Below the pieces are notes generated by a model, which was not told the DNA's origin, made no database searches, and worked only from the letters and a program-made list of their open reading frames with translations. This document shows positions 54,501-61,696 of a stretch of DNA of 64,000 nucleotides, one piece after another; position 1 is the stretch's first letter, and every line of letters starts with the position of its first letter. The DNA is from Luteirhabdus pelagi (GTDB lineage: Bacteria > Bacteroidota > Bacteroidia > Flavobacteriales > Flavobacteriaceae). A program made the translations under genes and the position numbers. The stretch is taken from the NCBI RefSeq assembly GCF_016827595.1, contig NZ_JAECMS010000001.1:124001-188000 (forward strand), written 5' to 3'.

Positions 54501-54735
54501 GGTGCATCGCAGTACGCTAATTTCATGGATGGAAACCTTGCCCTATGTCGATTACCTCGACAGCGTGGTTCTAGAGCATCGAATTTCAGAAACCACCGCA
54601 TACACCGAAAAAATAGCGGTCACTCCTTCCAGTCCGAAAAGCATCTTGGTGTCGGCCAAACAACACCACATTGAAGTAACAACGGGAAGCTGCAAATCGA
54701 AAACTCCAAAACAAACGAGCCAATGTCTACCCTAA
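51589..54735 (+). CDS. Large baseplate J/gp6-like wedge protein (Pvc11-like)
   Basis: 1048 residues, the largest protein of the cluster. Baseplate J-like region in the C-terminal third: RHRDRAITQWDYEHLILEQF (W-D-Y/F-E motif typical of gpJ/gp6), PGAVTVLVLP, and LSPWTFETISKINFGGTVHRS. The first part is long and beta-rich and is likely decorative. Forms the inner baseplate ring. The 3' end overlaps the next wedge gene by 13 bases, so both are made at matched levels. Confidence 0.9.
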   Translation: MAKNCDHTFLTQHGGTTQAQRESKALSPESVLLNDFSTREWMQFALRFAKEVNYFDTETNAKNGDWQAFFSESENIEAFLSSLENSQDLTPHLTLFVSFLKLLDISKERFNAITKRHLDFYYGEILQIEKKAAVKDKVHLLFELAKNTSEANIEENTTLEAGKDAEGNRLQYETESQKIINQTKVAQLKSIYHHRKKAGNPKEHNGIFVADAVNSIDGKGKPFKETPQWYPFGYPTHFQPEQPLEVAQIGFSIACPTLRLAEGERHVSLVHSFEKKLQAIATNDLVTAFEVYATGEKGWLGPFPLNTTTSHGFRTGVSDESLNLWLTIPKTEGAVIPYSQDIHGGQLQTDEPVFRFLLKTASPEFEKGYTIYTKLFQQKLLKSTVQLKVEDVKNLQLRNDLGAIAADKPFFPFTTQPMQRSAFYIDSKEVFAKKWESISIQGNWLKTPNDFKDHYIAYRKDGNNFNLSPKLYHHTLYFNFDSIQNLYISPGSNINIFKPTTTPLNLYVSGNDYFKMNVSIENKETFQKLEQNQPVFADASEGFQLQNTFTNTGVTTGYNGPLKLSLKQSFLHDLFPQIYALALSSEEDTVVPNQPYTPLLESLSVNYTASQARDFKNANNNTEGLKPLQLFHEHPFGQSKNDSNLFPVYCTGGELYIGLEQAVPQQQVSLLFQILEGSENPLADTYTADEKIEWAMLTETGWMDLDSEQLLGDTTDNFLKTGIVTLAIPSEATLQTTELPSGHNWLRAKSPKSFDASAKIIGVHAQVITAEVIDNQNIFSHLEKGLPAETISKLTLRDAKVKKVTQPYNSFGGRAEESDDSYYKRISERIRHRDRAITQWDYEHLILEQFKDIHRVKCLNHTDDANYQAPGAVTVLVLPNTENKNVFDIFQPRVSTAKRNEISDYINNKNSFFVTAKIENPQYEEVRVSLKVKFHKGFDALFYTKQLDEDIKKYLSPWTFETISKINFGGTVHRSTLISWMETLPYVDYLDSVVLEHRISETTAYTEKIAVTPSSPKSILVSAKQHHIEVTTGSCKSKTPKQTSQCLP

Positions 54736-57383
54736 CATCATATAAAACCTTGGTGAAGAACACCACTTCGGGCGACGATTTGGACTTCGATTTTCTTCGC
54801 AAGAAAGGAATCGAGTATATCGAGTCGATGGGAAGTGCACTGTGGACCGATTATAACAGTCATGATCCTGGTATTACCATCTTAGAGGTTTTAGCGTACG
54901 CCATCACCGATTTGGGTGCTCGGATGAAGCTGCCGATGGAGGATATTTTGGCCGAGGAAGGCAATCGAGAATATTTGAAGCAACAATTTCTAACGGCTGA
55001 AAAGGCCCTTCCTATAAAGCCGGTTTCGCCTTCCGATTATCGGAAATTATTTATCGATATTCCTGGAATCAAGAACGCTTGGCTTCGAAAGCATGAAAAA
55101 ACAGTATATGCCGACTGTAAAAATCATGCGTTGGCCTATAAACCGTTTGGAATTGATTCAAAGTATCAAAAAGAATTTGTGCTGAATGGTTTGTATGACG
55201 TGTTATTGGATTTCGACACTTTCGACCCAGATGAATTCAATACTGAATCTAAAATAGAAGCTGAGAAAAAACGCCTAAAAGACGAAGTTCGAAACGTGTA
55301 TCATGCCCATAGAAATTTATGTGAAGACATTGTAGGCATTTCTGAAGTGGAGCCGTTTCCTGTTTCTGTTTGTGCCCAGATTGAAGTAGCGCCAGATGCT
55401 GATGAAGAGCGAATTCACACCAAAATACTGGATATCATTGAAGATTATTTATCGCCAGCGCTTCCCTTTTACTCACTAAAGGAAATGATTGCCAAAGGAA
55501 TTCCGACCGACGAAATCTATAACGGTCCTTTGCTTACCCATGGCTTTATTGAAGCCGAGGAACTAGCCAATACAGAACTCCGAACTGAGGTCCGTCTTAG
55601 TGATATTATCTACCTCATTCAGCAGATTGAAGGTGTTGAAGTGATAAAGGATATCACGCTTCAGCATTGCGATGATACCAAAACACCTGGAAAGCAGTGG
55701 GTACTCTGCGTTCCAAAAGGCACGAAACCCGTGCTCTGTAACAAAAGCGTTTTCAGTTACTATAAGGGATTTCTTCCCCTCAATATTGACGTTGAAGCTG
55801 TAGAAGCCTTCCGAAAGGAAACGCGCGATCAGCAAGCAAAAAACATGGAGGAACTTGCAGCATTGAGCAAGGAATTGGACTTGCCGGAAGGTATCTTTTC
55901 AAACATCGAACAGTATGAATCGGTGCAAAACGACCTACCGGAAGTGTATGGCACGGGGCCGTTGGGACCAAAGGGTAACGCGACCATGCAACAGCGTGCG
56001 AAGATTCGTCAGTTGAAAGGATATTTGCTGTTCTTCGATCAGATTCTTGCCAGCTACTTTGCCCATTTACAAAAGGTGAAAGCAATTTTTTCAATAAATG
56101 GTGAACTACGTCAATCGTACTTTACCCAAGCGCTAACTTCAGTTACCGACCTCAGTCCTTTGGTTTCCGCCAATTATACCGATGATACCGCTATCACCGA
56201 TTTGCTATTCGAGGATCTTGATGATTCTGTTACACGGAGAAATGCCCAATTAGATCATTTATTGGCGCGATTCGCCGAAAGCTTCAGTGAATATGCCTTT
56301 TTGATGAAGCAGTTGTACGGTTCCGATACCGATGAAGTGGTTATGCAGACCAAGGAAGGCTTTCTTCAACAATATGATGTTATTGGCTGCGAGCGCCCGT
56401 TGGCCTTCAACTATTACAAACAGGAAGAAGCAAATTTGTGGGATACCGATAATGTTTCCGCTTTTCAAAAGAGAATTGCATTGCTAACAGGTAATCCGAA
56501 CTTCAACCGAAGAAATTTTAGCGACCATCCTCTAGAGATTTACGAGGAAATAGACACCGATGGCATCATCGAATATCGCTTCCGCATTCGACGCGAAGAC
56601 AAAACCATTTTACAGTCTTCCAGTAAGCATTACCATTCACTAGCTAACTTATACAAAGAAGTTTTCAATGTTCGGAACTTTGGAAGAAAGGTTGAAAATT
56701 ATGAAATCAAGACCACCGATGGCGGAAAGTTCTATTTCAATCTTACCAATCCTAATATCCCCGATGTGGAGGATGAAGGGCATGTAATCGCTAGAAAAAT
56801 AGGGTATTACGCTTCCTTGGAAAATGCAGAAGCCGCTATAAATGAAACGGTCGAATTCATGAATTCGCTGGAATTAAATGAAGGAATGTTCTTATTTGAA
56901 CATATTCTCTTACGTCCCGATATCACCAAAAACACCGCTTCACCCGCTTCCTTTTTACCGATTTGCGAAGATAACTGCGAAGGATGTGAAGGCATCGATC
57001 CGTATTCCTTTAGGGTATCCATTGTATTACCGGGATGGACGGAACGGTATAGCAATGTCGATTTCCGACGTTTTATGGAGCACCTGATACGGAAAGAGCT
57101 ACCAGCACATATTGTTGCAAAAATCTGTTGGATTGGCTATCCAGAAAGTTATGATATGGAAGGCGAGGAAAATGAAATGATGGAACTCGAAGCTGCTTAC
57201 CAAGACTGGCTGTTAAACAAAACCAACATGGAACAAGCACAGCCCGTTACCAAGTTAAAACGCCTGAATGATATTCTGAGCACGCTTCACACCATATATC
57301 CGCAAGGTCGTTTACACGATTGCGATGACGAAAACGAACAACAACATGTAATCCTAGGTCGCACCAACCTCGGAAAACTTTAA
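54723..57383 (+). CDS. Second baseplate wedge protein (Pvc12-like)
   Basis: 886 residues. N-terminal LWTDYNSHDPGITILEVLAYAITDLGAR is the baseplate J-type start, then a long region, a cysteine pattern (CEDNCEGCEGIDPYSFRVSIVLPGW near 755-785) and RRFMEHLIRKELPAHIVAKICWIG near the end, which is typical of the C-terminus of Pvc12-type eCIS proteins. It pairs with the preceding protein in the wedge. Overlaps baseplate J by 13 bases and leads into the 894-aa gene 12 bases later. Confidence 0.85.
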   Translation: MSTLTSYKTLVKNTTSGDDLDFDFLRKKGIEYIESMGSALWTDYNSHDPGITILEVLAYAITDLGARMKLPMEDILAEEGNREYLKQQFLTAEKALPIKPVSPSDYRKLFIDIPGIKNAWLRKHEKTVYADCKNHALAYKPFGIDSKYQKEFVLNGLYDVLLDFDTFDPDEFNTESKIEAEKKRLKDEVRNVYHAHRNLCEDIVGISEVEPFPVSVCAQIEVAPDADEERIHTKILDIIEDYLSPALPFYSLKEMIAKGIPTDEIYNGPLLTHGFIEAEELANTELRTEVRLSDIIYLIQQIEGVEVIKDITLQHCDDTKTPGKQWVLCVPKGTKPVLCNKSVFSYYKGFLPLNIDVEAVEAFRKETRDQQAKNMEELAALSKELDLPEGIFSNIEQYESVQNDLPEVYGTGPLGPKGNATMQQRAKIRQLKGYLLFFDQILASYFAHLQKVKAIFSINGELRQSYFTQALTSVTDLSPLVSANYTDDTAITDLLFEDLDDSVTRRNAQLDHLLARFAESFSEYAFLMKQLYGSDTDEVVMQTKEGFLQQYDVIGCERPLAFNYYKQEEANLWDTDNVSAFQKRIALLTGNPNFNRRNFSDHPLEIYEEIDTDGIIEYRFRIRREDKTILQSSSKHYHSLANLYKEVFNVRNFGRKVENYEIKTTDGGKFYFNLTNPNIPDVEDEGHVIARKIGYYASLENAEAAINETVEFMNSLELNEGMFLFEHILLRPDITKNTASPASFLPICEDNCEGCEGIDPYSFRVSIVLPGWTERYSNVDFRRFMEHLIRKELPAHIVAKICWIGYPESYDMEGEENEMMELEAAYQDWLLNKTNMEQAQPVTKLKRLNDILSTLHTIYPQGRLHDCDDENEQQHVILGRTNLGKL

Positions 57384-57394
57384 ATAATACGATT

Positions 57395-60079
57395 ATGAGC
57401 ACGCGACTATCAAAAATTACCCCGCAGTATAGCCAGTTTGTGGACGATCAGGTCCTAACCTCGGCTAAGTTGAACGAATTTATAGAATACTTCGACGAGC
57501 AGGATCGCTTAAGTCGTGTTTGTCTCACGGGCGTCGGCATTGCCTGCGGTTTTGAAGTACGGTATGATGCTTCGGAAAATACCATTACCATTTCCCAGGG
57601 ATGTGGCGTTACGACCGACGGCGATCTGTTGAAATTACAGAACGATGTTCCCGCTGAGGAAATCGACGACAGCTCGTTCCGCGATATCAAATTGATTACC
57701 GTTCCCAATATCACCTATACCCATTTTAGGGATTTTGAGGATGAACGTGCCAAATACAAGCCTTTCCGCGCGGGTAATTCTACTATCGATTTATGGGAAT
57801 TGCTTCCCGAAGAGGCTGTAAATACCGAGGAAGGGCATGCACCGCTCTCGCAGTTTCAGGATTTAGACGATAAGGTGGTGCTGCTCTATCTCGAATGCTA
57901 CCCAAAAGATCCAGATATCTGTACGGGCACGAATTGCGACAATCAGGGACAACCGATTATACAGAATGTACGGGTATTATTGGCCGGAAAGGAAAACACC
58001 TATGAAATTATCAATGGTGGCGACACGCTTTTCGAAAAACACGATGTATTGGCAGAAGTTGCTGCGATGGATCGTTTGGTGATGCCGAAAGTGGTATTGA
58101 ATGCCGATTTGGGAGCTGAAAACAATGTGGGAAGTCACGTAGCATTACACGATGCTTATGAGGAGGTGTTGGGTGAAGTGAAGCCGCTAATGGCTGAAGC
58201 CTTCAACAGTTTATTTGCGAGTTTTTCTGAAACATTGATGATTTCTGAAGCGAGTCGTGACGCTATTGAAAGTGCCGTGAAGAATATTGATACTATTCAA
58301 ACTGGTGAAAACATTCAGTATCGCTACGATTGGGCCCGTGATATCGTTGATACTTACAACGAACTATTTGAATTATTGTTGAAGTTGAAGTCGGAATGCT
58401 GTCCAGACATCGAGGCCTTCCCGAAGCATTTGCTGTTAGGAAGCCTTCAACCACAGGACGAATATCCAGAATTACGTCACGATTTCTATCACGCTCCTAT
58501 CAATAATGAATTTGGAAGCTTGTTGAAGCGCGCGAAAAGTCTGGTATCTCGATTGGAAGGTATTGCTACTTCGTATAATGCCGAATTCGAAGGTCGACCA
58601 TTGATCACGCCCTCCAAGGATTGTTCACCCTTAGGCGAAAAGGCGATTCCTGCGTATTATACGATTTCAGAGAATTTGTTGAAGCGTTGGGATTTCGTCA
58701 AAACAGAACGTTTTCACCATAGAAAAAACCTAAGCTATCATCGCGAGGCATTGGCGGAAGGATGCTGGGTTCGGAATCCGTTGAACGTAGAATTGGAATG
58801 CCACGATTTTTATAGAATTGAAGGCTTGTACGGTCGTTCCGGATTGGAGGTAAAGGACTATCTCAACTCACTTCGAAAAGAATTTGCCCTCGATTTCGAA
58901 TGTCGGTTGTATGATGTTGAAACGCAACGAGAAGAAATTACAGCATTACTAAGAAATTATCCCGGCATCACACATCGTGCAGGCGTTCCTAAAGGAGGAA
59001 CCTTTTTCCTCTTCACCGAAAACGATGAGATCATCGCCGATTTCTGTTTGCCGCATGCTATTGAAACAAAGGCTCAAAATGCTAGCTGTTGTTACTTGCG
59101 GGAATGTACCTATCCGTGGATCAGCACCTTGAAATTTTTGAACAATCTCTCCAGAAGTTTGAAGGGCACGCAAAGCAATAACCGTCCGATGCCACAGGAA
59201 TACAGGCTTCAGGTAATCGAATACAAAATCAATGGGCAGTCGCTTATCAATCGGACCACCACCTTGGAAATTCCGTTGGAAGCTATATTCCTTCGACGGA
59301 TGCATGCCATCACCGATGCGTTAAATACGCGTTTCGATAAGGGATTGGTATTCGATTTTAATGAAAGTCAGAAGCGCTTCGTTATAACCTATGCGAAGGA
59401 AGATAAGTTCGTGTTGCGTGTTCGCGACGTGACCATGGCTAGAAACAATGCTATCTATACCTACAGCAATAGCGGGATGTTCCGTAACAACCGTGTTTTT
59501 AGACCCGATGCGATGCGCTGTCGCGACTTGAAGAATTACAATCCAGCCTTTTATGAAGCGTTACAGGCTTCGTTGGCTCCGGTGAATAAAGATGATGATT
59601 ATGGCACCTATGATGATAAATGGGCGAAATGGACACGATTGCGGGATCGATTGCAACGGTATCCTCTATTTATGGAAACCCAGCAGCAACGGTTTATCAC
59701 GTCTGTTTCAGAATTACCGAGTGCCATGCGGACCAAGCTATCAAATATCGCGGATGCCATTCGACGCATCAATCCACAACTGACACTTCAGTTGGATGGG
59801 GATTGGGTAAATGGTACTTGGATCGATGATCTGATGCTGACCCATGCCCGAAGAAATAAGAAGAATACACACGATGATGTCGTATTGTTTGTGAACCTGA
59901 GAAAGTTCCTGCATAAGAAAACGGGGGTGACCAAGCTTTCGCTCTATATTCAAGGAGCTCCGTATAGCAGCGACTTTGATGAATTACTAGCGACTCACGG
60001 TGTGGATGCTGATTTCTATTTCGGAAGTCCAAGGGGTGAGAATGCTATAAGTGTACCATTACAAAGAGGTAGAGGATGA
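57395..60079 (+). CDS. Unknown large eCIS protein (894 aa), tail-fibre or baseplate candidate
   Basis: 894 residues, no signal peptide. N-terminal SKITPQYSQFVDDQVLTSAKLNEFIEYFDEQDRLS and FEVRYDASENTITISQGCGVTTDGDLLKL looks like the baseplate-attaching head of phage tail fibres. The middle is helical (coiled-coil-like AFNSLFASFSETLMISEAS) and Cys-bearing (ECYPKDPDICTGTNCDN, LKSECCPDIEAF). The end holds QLTLQLDGDWVNGTWIDDL. Position after the wedge genes matches the fibre gene (Pvc13) of other eCIS, or the extra baseplate-cage proteins of marine Bacteroidota eCIS. No receptor-binding repeat is obvious. Unrecognised family. Confidence 0.75.
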   Translation: MSTRLSKITPQYSQFVDDQVLTSAKLNEFIEYFDEQDRLSRVCLTGVGIACGFEVRYDASENTITISQGCGVTTDGDLLKLQNDVPAEEIDDSSFRDIKLITVPNITYTHFRDFEDERAKYKPFRAGNSTIDLWELLPEEAVNTEEGHAPLSQFQDLDDKVVLLYLECYPKDPDICTGTNCDNQGQPIIQNVRVLLAGKENTYEIINGGDTLFEKHDVLAEVAAMDRLVMPKVVLNADLGAENNVGSHVALHDAYEEVLGEVKPLMAEAFNSLFASFSETLMISEASRDAIESAVKNIDTIQTGENIQYRYDWARDIVDTYNELFELLLKLKSECCPDIEAFPKHLLLGSLQPQDEYPELRHDFYHAPINNEFGSLLKRAKSLVSRLEGIATSYNAEFEGRPLITPSKDCSPLGEKAIPAYYTISENLLKRWDFVKTERFHHRKNLSYHREALAEGCWVRNPLNVELECHDFYRIEGLYGRSGLEVKDYLNSLRKEFALDFECRLYDVETQREEITALLRNYPGITHRAGVPKGGTFFLFTENDEIIADFCLPHAIETKAQNASCCYLRECTYPWISTLKFLNNLSRSLKGTQSNNRPMPQEYRLQVIEYKINGQSLINRTTTLEIPLEAIFLRRMHAITDALNTRFDKGLVFDFNESQKRFVITYAKEDKFVLRVRDVTMARNNAIYTYSNSGMFRNNRVFRPDAMRCRDLKNYNPAFYEALQASLAPVNKDDDYGTYDDKWAKWTRLRDRLQRYPLFMETQQQRFITSVSELPSAMRTKLSNIADAIRRINPQLTLQLDGDWVNGTWIDDLMLTHARRNKKNTHDDVVLFVNLRKFLHKKTGVTKLSLYIQGAPYSSDFDELLATHGVDADFYFGSPRGENAISVPLQRGRG

Positions 60080-60315
60080 TAATCACTACAGAACATAGCA
60101 ACCTGCTGCTGAAACATGCACAAAAAAAGAAGGGTATCAGTCGGTTAAAATTGTACACTCCGAATGATACCCTTATGGGTTCTAACACTAAAACTTCTGT
60201 ACTGATAAGCAATAGACTAAAAACTGTCGAAGAGATTATACTGCTTCAACTGAACGCTACACTCATACTTGACTTCTGCCTCAATGAACTAACAAACCCA
60301 GTAATTCATCTCTGA
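60076..60315 (+). CDS. Possible small ORF (79 aa) between the 894-aa and tape-measure genes
   Basis: Starts with ATG overlapping the previous stop codon (ATGA, 60076-60079), the usual coupling in this operon, and ends 7 bases before an in-frame GTG of the next gene. The product (LLLKHAQKKKGISRLKLYTP ... VEEIILLQLNATLILDFC) has no recognised domain. A 10-base inverted repeat (AAGGGTATCA at 60130-60139 and TGATACCCTT at 60165-60174) lies within it, which could instead be an RNA hairpin. Coding status uncertain. Confidence 0.4.
   Translation: MIITTEHSNLLLKHAQKKKGISRLKLYTPNDTLMGSNTKTSVLISNRLKTVEEIILLQLNATLILDFCLNELTNPVIHL
60130..60174 (+). other. Perfect 10-base inverted repeat inside the eCIS operon
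   Basis: AAGGGTATCA at 60130-60139 pairs with TGATACCCTT at 60165-60174 over a 25-base loop. No U-tract follows, so it is not a classical terminator; it may act as an attenuator or mRNA-processing hairpin lowering expression of the tape measure and cargo genes. Confidence 0.5.
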
Positions 60316-60354
60316 ATCTGAGTGATAAATATACGTAATAAATCTGATATTCAA

Positions 60355-61686
60355 ATGCCTACATCCAAAAATATCATCCAAAAAATGACAATTGAGGTAA
60401 ACACCCCTTCGATGGAACAGGCATTTCACCTAAAGGATAGCATGAGTGGAATCGTACATGGCAAAATGGCTCCTCAAATGGAGCAAATATTCCATTCCAT
60501 TTCAAAAGAATTCGATGACAAAATTGTACGATTTGACAGGTTGGAAATCGACATTTCAATCCCTAAAAGTTCATTCTCAGAAAACATTTTTTCAACAGAA
60601 ATAATCACCAAAATTGAACAGGCTTTGAAGAAAAAAGTAGCTCGTAAAAAATCGACTCAAAACGAATTTGAAACGCTATCAATTTCAGCGAAAAAAGAAG
60701 CAGCATATTTCTATTTTTTAGCCCATGGAAATCTACCTTGGTGGAGCGATTCTAAAGAAAATTTCAGTAAAGAATGGCTAACAAACTGCTTGAACGAGAA
60801 AAATTTTATTCAAAATTTAAAAAATTCAATAAGCGAAATAAAAGCTTTAGGTAGATTTATTTTACAAACTGATAATAAGTTACTTATAAAAACATATTTT
60901 AGTTTTTTAGACAAGTCTAAAAGCGCAAAGTTGGCCGCATTTAAGATCCCGAGTTTATTTCGAGAGACAAAATACAAAAATATTTTTTGGAAACTATTAT
61001 TTACGACTTCCTCCATTCGAGAGTCAGAAAAAAAAATTCAAAAAATGCTTGCTGAAACAGCCCAAAGTCAACCTAAAAAAAAGGTGGTTGAGTTATTGAA
61101 TTTTGGATCTAGCCTACTGAAAGAATCAGAAAAAAGCACCCCTTCCCTAGTTCTTGAAAATGTGCCTAAGAACTTCGAAGAAGATACGCAATTGTCAACC
61201 GTTTTTGAGAACGCCGGACTGATACTCCTTCACCCCTTTTTAAAACGTTTTTTCGAAAGCCAACAGTTATTGGAAAACGGACAATTTTTAGAGAAGAAAA
61301 ATGAAGAAGTACTCCATCTGTTTCATTATCTCGCTACCGGAAAAACAAAACCTTATGAATATGAAGTAGGCTTTGCCAAATTGCTAAGTGGATATCCAAT
61401 TGACGAGCCGGTAAATCGGTTTATTCATCTTTCTCCCAAACAAAAGCATGCCTGCGATGAACTTTTAATGGCTGTAATGAAGCATTGGTCAGCGCTGAAA
61501 AGTTCATCCATCGAACTGCTTAGAAATGAATATCTACAGCGGGAAGGGAAAGCAACCTACAAAGAGGATAGCATGCTGCTGCAATTTGAGCGAAAGCCCC
61601 AGGATATCCTCTTAGATCAATTGCCATGGCCGATGGGAGTTTTAAAGCTGCCTTGGCTAGCGAATGTTATATATGTTGAATGGTAA
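60355..61686 (+). CDS. Contractile injection system tape measure protein (Pvc14-like)
   Basis: 443 residues from the ATG at 60355 (MPTSKNIIQKMTIEV); a GTG at 60322 would add 11. N-terminal NIIQKMTIEVNTPSMEQAF and DRLEIDISIP are family-like; the C-terminal third is clear: NAGLILLHPFLKRFFESQQLLENGQF, HYLATGKTKPYEYE, DELLMAVMKHWSALKSSSIELLRNEYLQREGKA and DQLPWPMGVLKLPWLANVIYVEW. It sets tube length. The middle (about 100-260) is lysine/asparagine-rich and codes with A-rich runs, unlike neighbours, and the protein is shorter than many homologues, so the particle may be short. Confidence 0.9.
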   Translation: MPTSKNIIQKMTIEVNTPSMEQAFHLKDSMSGIVHGKMAPQMEQIFHSISKEFDDKIVRFDRLEIDISIPKSSFSENIFSTEIITKIEQALKKKVARKKSTQNEFETLSISAKKEAAYFYFLAHGNLPWWSDSKENFSKEWLTNCLNEKNFIQNLKNSISEIKALGRFILQTDNKLLIKTYFSFLDKSKSAKLAAFKIPSLFRETKYKNIFWKLLFTTSSIRESEKKIQKMLAETAQSQPKKKVVELLNFGSSLLKESEKSTPSLVLENVPKNFEEDTQLSTVFENAGLILLHPFLKRFFESQQLLENGQFLEKKNEEVLHLFHYLATGKTKPYEYEVGFAKLLSGYPIDEPVNRFIHLSPKQKHACDELLMAVMKHWSALKSSSIELLRNEYLQREGKATYKEDSMLLQFERKPQDILLDQLPWPMGVLKLPWLANVIYVEW

Positions 61687-61696
61687 GTTTAGAAGT

